From the NCBI RefSeq assembly GCF_004322775.1, contig NZ_CP036403.1, positions 2,046,001 to 2,110,000 on the forward strand: 64,000 nucleotides of DNA. Reading direction: 5' to 3'. The notes under the pieces were generated by a model. That model searched no databases and was not told the DNA's origin. It was given only the letters and a program-made list of their open reading frames with translations. The translations under genes and the position numbers were made by a program. Source of the stretch: Ornithinimicrobium sufpigmenti. Its GTDB lineage: Bacteria; Actinomycetota; Actinomycetes; Actinomycetales; Dermatophilaceae. Positions 41,253 through 48,800 of the stretch are shown one piece after another. The first letter of the stretch is position 1, and each line of letters begins with the position of its first letter.

Positions 41253-41897
41253 GTGACCGACGGGCGCACGCCATACGTCGACAAGAAGGTGCCCAAGCGG
41301 CTGGGGCCGTTGGCCCGTCAGTCGCTCCGCGTCATCCTGGAGCCAGACGAGGCGGTCTTGGGGATGTTCGCGGTCACCAGGTTTCGGCGCAGCGTCTCCA
41401 TGCTCGTCATCACCGACCGCCGCCTGCTCACCCTGGGGGACGAGCACGTCGGGATGCCGCTCGTGGACGAGGTGCTGCGCGCCGAGGTGCGCGAGGTCAC
41501 CATCGAGCGGGAGAAGGTCTGGACCACGGGCCTGGTCACGGCTCGCACGGTGCACGGGGACGACCTGAACCTGGGCACGCTCACCTACGGCAACACGACG
41601 TTCCTCAAGCTGGACGAGGTGCTGGCGCGCCCGGCGGGCGGGACGATGCCGACGATCCCCACACCGGGGTTCGGGGCAAGGCCCAGCCTGGAGGACAGGC
41701 CGGACGTGCCGGGTCTCCCACGCGCAGAGGGCCCGCCCTCGGGATCGAGCGCGATGAACTCCTCCACGAGCCACCCGCTCATCGCCCATCTCACCGCGCT
41801 GGCCGACCTGCATGACCGCGGGGCGCTGACCGACGAGGAGTTTGCGGCGGCCAAGCGCCGGCTCCTGGCCGACCCCGAAGGCTCAACCTCAGGTTGA
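41253..41897 (+). CDS. PH-like and SHOCT domain protein
   Basis: A 214-residue protein. Residues about 5-130 resemble a bacterial PH-like domain (ESLRVILEPDEAVLGMFAVT-like opening and MLVITDRRLLTLGDEHVGM). A Pro/Gly linker follows, and the C-terminal 30 residues are a SHOCT motif (LTALADLHDRGALTDEEFAA, KRRLL). GTG 41253 has GGGGGAG 5 bases upstream and is preferred over ATG 41226. Such proteins are often membrane-associated or oligomeric; the function is unknown. The stop codon lies within a long hairpin. Confidence 0.68.
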   Translation: MTDGRTPYVDKKVPKRLGPLARQSLRVILEPDEAVLGMFAVTRFRRSVSMLVITDRRLLTLGDEHVGMPLVDEVLRAEVREVTIEREKVWTTGLVTARTVHGDDLNLGTLTYGNTTFLKLDEVLARPAGGTMPTIPTPGFGARPSLEDRPDVPGLPRAEGPPSGSSAMNSSTSHPLIAHLTALADLHDRGALTDEEFAAAKRRLLADPEGSTSG

Positions 41898-41912
41898 ACC
41901 TGAGGTTGAGCC
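41880..41912. terminator. 14-16 bp perfect hairpin spanning the SHOCT-gene stop codon
   Basis: GGCTCAACCTCAGGTT (41880-41895) and AACCTGAGGTTGAGCC (41897-41912) are exact complements around one base; allowing a 5-base loop the stem is 14 pairs. It includes the stop codon, is AT-richer than its surroundings, and lies between convergent genes, so it probably terminates both. No T-run follows. Confidence 0.65.
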
Positions 41913-41957
41913 CTCGGTCACGGGGCCAGTGGCGCGCATGACTCGTGAGATCGCGTA

Positions 41958-42404
41958 CTACTGAGGCATCCAGGTGAGACCGGAGATCTCCGGACCGGCA
42001 GGGACGTCGGCGTAGTCGGCGGACCAGGCGGCGTAGAGCTCCTGCTCCTGCTCCTCGGTGAGGTCGAAGGCGTCCACGAAGAGGGCCAGGGTGCTGGCCG
42101 AGACCAGGCGGCCGTTGAGCGCCCGGGACACCCGGTCCTTGAGGCTGCGCGGGAGGGTGCGCCGGCTCTCGGGGATCTCGCCGCGTTCCCAGAGGGTGAG
42201 CGCGAGTACCCAGGCGACGCCGGCCTGGTTCGGCTGGCGTCCGCCCAGGCGTTGGGTATGGCGTAGCCACCTGCGCCGGCACCGCAGGTCACCGAGCAGG
42301 ATCTCGGTGAGCACGGTGGCGGTGCGCGGACATCCCGGCTCCGTCACGGCGAGCTGGAAGTCACGTGGGGCCACGTAGGGATAGCTGGGGTTGCTGATCG
42401 ACAT
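41958..42404 (-). CDS. small protein with possible helix-turn-helix, divergent from the STAND gene
   Basis: A 148-residue protein I do not recognise as a named family. The middle (LGDLRCRRRWLRHTQRLGGR) is very basic. The second half (RTLPRSLKDRVSRALNGRLV, SASTLALFVDAFDLTEEQEQ) has the spacing of an XRE-like helix-turn-helix in which the short repressed loop is followed by a recognition helix. ATG 42404 has GGAGG 6 bases upstream. It is divergent from the 1286-residue HTH-STAND gene with a shared 220-base promoter region, so it may regulate that gene. Confidence 0.55.
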   Translation of the reverse strand: MSISNPSYPYVAPRDFQLAVTEPGCPRTATVLTEILLGDLRCRRRWLRHTQRLGGRQPNQAGVAWVLALTLWERGEIPESRRTLPRSLKDRVSRALNGRLVSASTLALFVDAFDLTEEQEQELYAAWSADYADVPAGPEISGLTWMPQ

Positions 42405-42426
42405 TGATCCTCCATCACGGGTTGGA

Positions 42427-42453
42427 GGTGCCCGGCCCCCTGCGCCGGGCACC
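42427..42453. other. 10-bp hairpin in the leader of the 148-aa gene
   Basis: GGTGCCCGGC (42427-42436) and GCCGGGCACC (42444-42453) are exact complements around 7 bases, 22 bases upstream of the minus-strand start codon. If it lies in the mRNA leader it could affect translation; otherwise it may be a protein-binding site in the divergent promoter. Confidence 0.5.
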
Positions 42454-42502
42454 GGTCTCATCAGACCTGTCCGGCCCCAGGTCCGCCAGCAACTCGCGAG
42501 GG

Positions 42503-42594
42503 TCCGTACGACTCCGTACGCCACAGGCCTCTGACCTGCGGTGGAGACACATGGGCGACGCGCCGGTGATGCACTGTCGGACCTGATCCGTACG
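42503..42594. promoter_or_regulatory. three TCCGTACG boxes in the divergent STAND promoter
   Basis: TCCGTACG occurs at 42503-42510, 42513-42520 (10 bases apart, one helical turn) and again at 42587-42594, 31 bases before the STAND-gene start. Each contains the palindromic CGTACG. Both flanking genes encode possible helix-turn-helix domains, so these are candidate operators. Confidence 0.5.
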
Positions 42595-42624
42595 CTTGGC
42601 CCAGCAGAAGCGAGGAGGTTTCCT

Positions 42625-45600
42625 GTGACCGGACCGCACGCCCGTGACACCGTCGCCCGCTTCGCCCACGACCTGACCGAGGCCAGGCGCGAGGCGGGTC
42701 GCTCGATCCGCCAGGTGCACCGCATCACCGGCATTCCGACAGCGACCCTGGGTGGCTACTTCGCCGGGCGCCACCTGCCGCCGGCCAACCGGCCCGAGGT
42801 GCTGCGTGAGGTCCTGAGCGCGTGCGGGGTCCCGTCGGCCGAGCACCAGGCGTGGCGCGAGCGGCTGCTGAAGCTCTACGCCCAGCGGCGGCAGGTCGAG
42901 GTGAGCCGCACGCCATACCCGGGCCTGCGGCCCTTCGAGGTGGCCGACCACGACCTCTTCTTCGGCCGCGAGGAGCTGGTCGAGCGGCTGCTGCAGATGA
43001 TCGAGGACGTCGTCGCCGAGCCGCACCCTGTGGTGATGGTCGTGGGGCCGTCGGGCTCGGGCAAGTCCTCGCTCCTGCGGGCCGGGCTGCAGGCCGCGCT
43101 CACCGGCGTGGCCTGTGCCGTCTGCCGACCCTCGGAGATCGGTCAGGTGCTGGCCGAGATGGCGGGGACCGTCGACGACCGGCCGGCTGGGGTGGGGCAG
43201 GTCCTGGTGGTCGACCAGTTCGAGGAGCTGTGGACGGATCCCCGGTTCAAGGTCCGCGTGGACGACCTGCTCGACCAGCTGGAGGCCTGGAGCGTCGGCG
43301 CGCCCGGCCGGGTGCTGGTGCTGGGGCTGCGTGCGGACTTCTACGGCGAGGCGATGGCGCGGCCGCAGCTCGCCGCTGCGCTGCAGCACCGGCAGCTGCT
43401 GGTCGAGCCGCCTGACCAGGAGGCGATGCGCGCCGCGATCGAGGGGCCGGCGGCCCAGGTGGGGCTCACGCTGGAGCCGGGCCTGGTCGACCTCATCCTG
43501 GCCGACGCCCGCCTGGACACCGTCGGGTCGGTGCTGCCGCACCTGGCGCACGTCCTGGACACGATGTGGAGCACCAGCGACCACGTGGGCCTGACTGTCG
43601 AGGACTACCGCAGGGCCGGCGGCTTCGCCGGGGCGATCAGGCAGTCGGCCGAGCAGGCGCTCACCACGCTGCCGGCCGAGCAGCAGGGCCTGGCGATGTC
43701 CCTGCTGCTGCGGATGGTGACGACCGCCCCGGCGCAGGGCTGGACCCGACGGCTGGCGCCCCTCGTGGAGCTGGCCGACCTGGGCGAGGACGCCTCGGAC
43801 GTGCTCAGTCATCTGGTGGCCCGTCGGCTGGTGACCGTCCGCGCCGACGATGCGACCCTGAGCCATGAGTCGCTCGTCGGCGCGTGGCCCCGGCTGCGCG
43901 ACGCGGTCGAGGCGCGGCGGGGCGACATGGCCCGCCGGGAGGCCCTCGACCGTGCGGCCACCGAGTGGGACACGCACGGCCGCGGCGAGGACCACCTGCT
44001 GCGCGGCTCCCGGCTGCAGACGGCCGCGGAGTGGGCGGCGAGCGCGGACGAGCCGCTCACCCCGCTGCAGTCGGACTACCTGGCGGCCAGCCACCAGCTG
44101 GCCGCGCGCCGGGAGGAGGCCCGCCGCCTGGCGTCGCGCCGCCGGCGGGCGGTGATCGCCGCCATGGCCGTGCTGCTCCTGCTCACGACCGGAGCCAGCC
44201 TGACCGCGATCCACTCCTACGACGAGGCCCGCACGGAGCGCAACCAGGCCCAGGGGCGGCAGATGGCGGTGGCCGCCACCAGCATGCGGGAGACCAACCC
44301 CGGCGTGTATCAGCAGCTGGCGGTGGCCGCGCACCGGACCGCCGAGACCCGCGAGACGCGGTCTGCGGTGCTGGACGCGACCACGAGCCCGGTCATCACC
44401 GCCTGGTCCCCTCCGGAGGCGGTGCTGGAGCGGACCGCCACCATGGCTGACGGGGAGCACGTCCTCTTCTCCGGACCCGAGGGAGGCGTCGTGCTGGCCA
44501 CGCCTGCCGCGACAGGGCAGAGGTGGGAGGTCGTCGGACAGGCCGCCCTCGACGACGGACCCGGGAGCCCGGTCGTGTCCCGGTTGGCCACCCACCCCCG
44601 CCTGCCCTGGGCGGCTGCCTCGGGTGTGTTCACCACCGACGACAACCCCTCCGGGGTGCCGTTGCTCGCGTTCCTCGACCTCACCACACCCGCGTCACCG
44701 GTCGTGTCCTGGCTGCAGCTGCCTGCGGCCGACCCGGAGTACGTCGCCGAGCAGGAGGACCCGGCACGACCGCCCACACCGACCGCGCTGGCGTTCGTCG
44801 ACAGCGGCTCGCTGCTGCTCGTCACGGACTCTCACGGCAGGCTGCACCGGTATGCCGTGACCGGCGGCACGGGCGGGGGCCGAGACGCTGCGGGGACCAC
44901 CACGGCACCGGACCTCGGCGACGGGGAAGCGCTGGGTTCCCCGCAGCAGGTGGCCGACGACGCCCTGGTGGAGGAGCTGTCGGCAAGTGCCGACGGCGAC
45001 GTCGTCGGGGCGGCGCTGTCATCGGGGGCCGTGCTCCTGTGGCAGGTGAGCGATGGCGAGCTGACGCTGCTGGGAGAGCACCAGACCCCGCGCGACCTGT
45101 TCGCGCTGGACATGGCAGCAGACGGCTCGGCCGTCGCAGCCGTCGGCCGCTCCGGGCGGGTGCACTGGCTGCAGGTCAGCGAGGAGGGCCTGGAGGAGAC
45201 CCAGACCATCGCCGCCTCGGACACCAACCTGTTCGCCGTGCGCATCGACCCCGCAGGGCAGTTCCTGGTCGTCTCGGGCTGGGACGGCAGGGTCTCGGTC
45301 TGGCGCCTCGGCGAGGCCGGCCCGGTGAACGAGACACCCGGCCTGGTGGTTCCCGTACCGAGGCCCGTGCTGGAGCTCGACGTCGTCGCCGGGCTGTGGA
45401 CCTTCGCCACCCTCGGCGGCACCGTCTACAGCTGGGAGAGTGAGGGTTCGGTCCTGCCCTCGCTCCCCGGCAACGTCTTCATGGTCGGCACCTCCCACGA
45501 CCCGCCGCTGTTCATGACGTCGACCGGCCCTCCCGAAGGTGCCCTCACCGTCTGGGACGCGGCAGAACCGCACTCGCCCGTGGCGCTGCATACCTTGCTG

Positions 45601-46485
45601 GCGGTCGGCGACGACGTCTCGACCGGCGCCGGGGCCATCACCACAGATGGCAGGTATGCCGCCATGGGCACCGCTGCGGGGCGGGTGGTCGTGTGGGACG
45701 TCGGCGGTGAGGAGGCCGAGCAGGTGGCCGACGTCGAGGTGTCCCCGGACGCGGTGATCACCGTCGCGTTCACCCCGGACGGAGACGGCGTGCTCAGCTT
45801 CGGGCGCTCCGGGCTGGTGCGGCTGGTCAGCCTGGAGGACGGTGACCGCGGGCAGGTCCGCGACGAGATGGCGCTCCCGGCGGGAGCGTTCGCGGTGGGC
45901 ATGGGTCCGTCGGGCGTGATGGCCGCCGCCGACGAGGCAGGGGGAGTCCACCTCGTGCACGTGGACGACCTCACCACCACGCTGGCCACGATCACGCCCG
46001 GCGCGAACGCCTACGGCCTGGAGTTCAGCGCGGACGGGCAGACGCTCGCGCTCTCCACGGCGGACAACGAGATCCAGTTCTACGACATCAGCGACCCGAC
46101 GGCACCGACCGAGGCGGGGGAGCGACTGACCGGGCCGACCTCGATCCCCAACTCGGTGAAGTTTTCACCCGACGGGCAGCGGCTAGCCGTGGCCGCCGTG
46201 GCGGGGCAGGCATGGATCTACACCCGTCAGGACGACGGCGGCTGGCAGGCCACCGAGGTGTTGCGGGCCGGGCTGGAGAACCTGCAGGACGTCACCTGGT
46301 CCCCGGATGGTTCGGTGCTGCTGGGCGGGGCGTTGTCCGGCCGGACCCGATTGTGGCTCACCGACGTGGACACCGCCGCGGAGTGGGTCTGCGCCGGCGT
46401 CGGCGAGGACGTCACCCAGGAGGAGTGGGAGGGCCTGCTGCCGGGGATCGACTACGCGCCACCGTGCACGGCCGGCACCGGGTGA
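42625..46485 (+). CDS. HTH-STAND NTPase with membrane segment and C-terminal beta-propeller
   Basis: A 1286-residue multidomain protein. Residues about 8-70 form an XRE-like helix-turn-helix (RSIRQVHRITGIPTATLGGY). PYPGLRPFEVADHDLFFGRE near residue 98 is the entry motif of novel-STAND-1 NTPases. Walker A GPSGSGKSS is near residue 141 and Walker B VLVVDQFEELW near 193; the helical STAND tail runs to about 480. One transmembrane helix (AVIAAMAVLLLLTTGASLTA, about 508-528) precedes a propeller of repeated WD40/YVTN-like blades to the C-terminus. STAND proteins are ligand-gated signalling ATPases, and some act in phage defence. GTG 42625 has GAGGAGG 6 bases upstream. No effector domain is visible. 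Confidence 0.85.
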   Translation: MTGPHARDTVARFAHDLTEARREAGRSIRQVHRITGIPTATLGGYFAGRHLPPANRPEVLREVLSACGVPSAEHQAWRERLLKLYAQRRQVEVSRTPYPGLRPFEVADHDLFFGREELVERLLQMIEDVVAEPHPVVMVVGPSGSGKSSLLRAGLQAALTGVACAVCRPSEIGQVLAEMAGTVDDRPAGVGQVLVVDQFEELWTDPRFKVRVDDLLDQLEAWSVGAPGRVLVLGLRADFYGEAMARPQLAAALQHRQLLVEPPDQEAMRAAIEGPAAQVGLTLEPGLVDLILADARLDTVGSVLPHLAHVLDTMWSTSDHVGLTVEDYRRAGGFAGAIRQSAEQALTTLPAEQQGLAMSLLLRMVTTAPAQGWTRRLAPLVELADLGEDASDVLSHLVARRLVTVRADDATLSHESLVGAWPRLRDAVEARRGDMARREALDRAATEWDTHGRGEDHLLRGSRLQTAAEWAASADEPLTPLQSDYLAASHQLAARREEARRLASRRRRAVIAAMAVLLLLTTGASLTAIHSYDEARTERNQAQGRQMAVAATSMRETNPGVYQQLAVAAHRTAETRETRSAVLDATTSPVITAWSPPEAVLERTATMADGEHVLFSGPEGGVVLATPAATGQRWEVVGQAALDDGPGSPVVSRLATHPRLPWAAASGVFTTDDNPSGVPLLAFLDLTTPASPVVSWLQLPAADPEYVAEQEDPARPPTPTALAFVDSGSLLLVTDSHGRLHRYAVTGGTGGGRDAAGTTTAPDLGDGEALGSPQQVADDALVEELSASADGDVVGAALSSGAVLLWQVSDGELTLLGEHQTPRDLFALDMAADGSAVAAVGRSGRVHWLQVSEEGLEETQTIAASDTNLFAVRIDPAGQFLVVSGWDGRVSVWRLGEAGPVNETPGLVVPVPRPVLELDVVAGLWTFATLGGTVYSWESEGSVLPSLPGNVFMVGTSHDPPLFMTSTGPPEGALTVWDAAEPHSPVALHTLLAVGDDVSTGAGAITTDGRYAAMGTAAGRVVVWDVGGEEAEQVADVEVSPDAVITVAFTPDGDGVLSFGRSGLVRLVSLEDGDRGQVRDEMALPAGAFAVGMGPSGVMAAADEAGGVHLVHVDDLTTTLATITPGANAYGLEFSADGQTLALSTADNEIQFYDISDPTAPTEAGERLTGPTSIPNSVKFSPDGQRLAVAAVAGQAWIYTRQDDGGWQATEVLRAGLENLQDVTWSPDGSVLLGGALSGRTRLWLTDVDTAAEWVCAGVGEDVTQEEWEGLLPGIDYAPPCTAGTG

Positions 46486-46612
46486 GGTCGCGCACGCTCG
46501 TCCCGCTCGGCTGGGTTCTCAGGCGCCGGGCGTGCGGGCGGCGTCCTCCGGGACCGTGCTGCCGGGTCGTTCCATCAGGAAGAGTGGTCGGCGCGCGGCA
46601 TACCGTGCCGGT

Positions 46613-46816
46613 ATGAGCGAACAGAAGCATGACCAGGAGTCCGCCGAGGAGCAGGGCGGCACCGTCTCCGAAGGTGGGTCGGGCGCCCTCAACGCCGATA
46701 CCTCCCATGGCGGGGCCGACAGCGTGCCCGACACGCCCGACGTGAACACCGACATCACCGACGACGTCGACCTCAACGAGCAGAGCCAGGAGGACGGTGG
46801 GCAGAACCCGCTGTAG
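46613..46816 (+). CDS. small acidic hypothetical protein
   Basis: A 67-residue, disordered-looking acidic protein (Glu, Asp, Gly, Ser rich; DTPDVNTDITDDVDLNEQSQ). I do not recognise it. ATG 46613 is preceded at 8 bases by CATACC, a weak -10-like box, and has no Shine-Dalgarno. The start was chosen because the protein-like codon pattern begins there. A hairpin-forming repeat follows within 20 bases of the stop. Confidence 0.5.
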   Translation: MSEQKHDQESAEEQGGTVSEGGSGALNADTSHGGADSVPDTPDVNTDITDDVDLNEQSQEDGGQNPL

Positions 46817-46829
46817 CTCGTTCTCTCAG

Positions 46830-46892
46830 TACGCTTCCGGTCATCCCGGTGGTGACACGCTTCCGGTCATCCTGGTGGTGACCGGAAGCGTG
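46830..46892. repeat. 26-bp direct repeat ending in a 14-bp hairpin
   Basis: ACGCTTCCGGTCATC occurs at 46831 and again at 46857, 26 bases apart. The second copy pairs with what follows: CACGCTTCCGGTCA (46856-46869) and TGACCGGAAGCGTG (46879-46892) are exact complements around 9 bases, then TTGTCTG. It looks like a terminator for the small acidic gene. The remainder of 46893-47173 contains a shorter hairpin (CCACCCC/GGGGTGG near 47033-47050), a candidate promoter and no gene I can support. Confidence 0.75.
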
Positions 46893-47052
46893 TTGTCTGC
46901 CTAGCGATGTGTCGGGTCCGCCTGGGGAGATGAGCGGACAGCGGGTCGAGCAGCTCGGCACGCCAGGCGCCGCGGCCTCTCACCGGGACCCTGGGGGGGG
47001 CGATCCGGAGGGCGCCGCAAGGTGATGGGGACACCACCCCCGATGGGGTGGG

Positions 47053-47081
47053 TGCACAGAAGCGCTGCTCAGGGCTATGGT
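47053..47081 (+). promoter_or_regulatory. candidate promoter of the whiB-like gene
   Basis: TGCACA (47053-47058) and TATGGT (47076-47081) are 17 bases apart, each with four of six consensus bases. The start would be about 85 bases upstream of the whiB ATG, leaving a leader with a CCCACGTGGG palindrome. Weak evidence. Confidence 0.35.
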
Positions 47082-47173
47082 GGGCATGTCTCCAGCCAGT
47101 GGGACGAGACGTCGAGGAAGACGGATCGCCCCCACGTGGGTGGTCCGGTCTCCTTGAGGCAGGGAGATTGACG

Positions 47174-47515
47174 ATGACCGCACCAAGCACCCTCAAGCGC
47201 ACATCGACGCCCGACCTTTCCGCAGGTTCCCCCCTGCAGGTCGCCGGCTCCTACCCGCAGAGCACCGGGGGCCTTGGAGAGTGGTGGCAGCGGGCCGCCT
47301 GCCGAGACCGCAACGCCGAGCTCTTCTTCCACTCCGACCATGAGCGCGGACCGTCCCGAGCGATGCGCACGGCCAAGGCCAAGGCCGTCTGCGCCACCTG
47401 TCCGGTGATGGCGCTGTGCCGGGACTACGCACTGGCACAGCCCGAGCCGTACGGCATCTGGGGCGGCCTGGACGAGCAGGAGCGAGCCCAGATCCTTCGT
47501 CAGCAGGTGTCGTGA
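47174..47515 (+). CDS. WhiB-family iron-sulfur transcriptional regulator
   Basis: A 113-residue WhiB-like protein. The four cluster cysteines are Cys43, Cys73, Cys76 and Cys82 (spacing C-x29-C-x2-C-x5-C), and the turn GIWGGLDEQER that contacts the sigma factor is at about residues 94-104. Members bind a 4Fe-4S cluster and act with the principal sigma factor; they are restricted to actinobacteria and their phages. ATG 47174 has GGGAG about 8 bases upstream. Its stop overlaps the glycosyltransferase start by 4 bases, an unusual partner for a whiB gene. Confidence 0.92.
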   Translation: MTAPSTLKRTSTPDLSAGSPLQVAGSYPQSTGGLGEWWQRAACRDRNAELFFHSDHERGPSRAMRTAKAKAVCATCPVMALCRDYALAQPEPYGIWGGLDEQERAQILRQQVS

Positions 47516-48399
47516 CCGCCCTGCCCCAACCTCCCGCCGTGGACCGCCCGGTCGTCGCGGTGATCACTGCTGGCTACCGGCAGCACGACGCCCACCTGGA
47601 CCAGATCGGTGGCCTGGCCCGCTCGGCGGTGCCCCCCGACCTGCACGTCATCATCTCGATGGGCGACCGCGACCTCACCCGCGGCCGGGTGCCGCTCCAC
47701 CATGACCGCTGGAAGACCGTCGTGCGGGCGATGCCACCCGGCCCGCAGCGTGCCCGCCGGGTGATGGCTCGCGACACCGGGGCCCGGATGGCGATCGAGG
47801 CCGGGGCAGAGCTGCTGATCTTCCTCGACGCCGACGCGCTGCCGTCCCTGCACCTCGTCGAGCGGTATGCCGATGCCCTGGCTCGGCCGTACGGGGACGG
47901 TCCCCGGGTGCTCTGCGGGAGCCTGATCGACCCCGGCCCGCGGCCCGCAGCAGGCTTCCAGTGGTCACGCCTTGACCAGCTGGTCGCCGAGGAGCTCGCG
48001 ACCGTCGGCCTGCCCGCGGGCGAGGTGATCCCCCAGCGGCAGGTGGAACGCTTCCGAGCCGCGTCTTTCGGCATCACCGCCCTGGACCTGGGGGCGATCG
48101 GCGGCATGGTCGGGCCGGAGCTGAACAGCAACGACCACGATCTCGACTTCGCGTCCCGGTTGCACGAGGCCGGCGGACACCTCGCCAGGCTGGTCGGGGT
48201 CCCGGCGCTGCGGCGTCCCCGGAGCCTGGCCGACGTGACCCCGCTCGAGCTGGACACCCTCGCCAGGGCGGCCAACCGTTTCGAGGAGCGCTGGGGCACG
48301 AGGTTGTCTGCGATGCCCGCGCTCATGGCGGCCGAGCGCGCGGGGCTGGTGCATCGCGGCAAGGACGGTCTCTGGGCCCGCGTGGAGGCGGCGGCCTGA
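47512..48399 (+). CDS. family 2-type glycosyltransferase
   Basis: A 295-residue GT-A glycosyltransferase. A Rossmann-like start (VVAVITAGYRQHDAHLDQIG) is followed by the metal-binding DxD motif in LLIFLDADALPSLHLVERY (near residue 105). Later blocks include FRAASFGITALDLGAIGGM and NSNDHDLDFASRLHEAGGHL, which has the usual ED-like acceptor base region. No membrane segment is visible. It is cotranslated with the WhiB gene by a GTGA overlap. The donor and acceptor sugars are unknown. Confidence 0.75.
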   Translation: MTALPQPPAVDRPVVAVITAGYRQHDAHLDQIGGLARSAVPPDLHVIISMGDRDLTRGRVPLHHDRWKTVVRAMPPGPQRARRVMARDTGARMAIEAGAELLIFLDADALPSLHLVERYADALARPYGDGPRVLCGSLIDPGPRPAAGFQWSRLDQLVAEELATVGLPAGEVIPQRQVERFRAASFGITALDLGAIGGMVGPELNSNDHDLDFASRLHEAGGHLARLVGVPALRRPRSLADVTPLELDTLARAANRFEERWGTRLSAMPALMAAERAGLVHRGKDGLWARVEAAA

Positions 48400-48495
48400 C
48401 CGCTGCCCGGCAAGCGGCTGCCCCCGAGCGAGCACCACCCGGCGCCACCCCACGAGCACCCGCGCGGTTGACCCGGTCCCACGAGAGCTCGTCCT

Positions 48496-48699
48496 TCAGA
48501 GCTCCGGCGGCGGCTCGAAGAGGTCGACGCGCGGCGGACGCAGGATGCTGCGGGCGACGTTCTTGAAGTCGAACCGGTCCAGGACCATCGCGGCCTCCTC
48601 GTCGCTCAACCCGTACGCGTGAGCCAGCATCCGCACGTGCTCGGTGTAGAAGGCGTGCAGCTTGTCCACGCCCCGGATGAACTCCAGTTCCTTGGCCAC
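48496..48699 (-). CDS. conserved small protein of unknown function
   Basis: A 67-residue protein (MAKELEFIRGVDKLHAFYTE, HVRMLAHAYGLSDEEAAMVL, then FDFKNVARSILRPPRVDLFE). It is probably helical with a Pro-rich tail. I do not recognise a characterised family. The even codon pattern and a GGTGGGGTGG stretch ahead of ATG 48699 on the minus strand support translation. It is divergent from the alpha-galactosidase gene. Confidence 0.5.
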   Translation of the reverse strand: MAKELEFIRGVDKLHAFYTEHVRMLAHAYGLSDEEAAMVLDRFDFKNVARSILRPPRVDLFEPPPEL

Positions 48700-48800
48700 C
48701 CCACCACCGTAGACACCGCACGGACACCCGCGCCGACACTGGGACGTGGCGACGTGGTGACGACTGCGTGAACAAGCCGTCGACCTGCCAGAGTGGGGCG

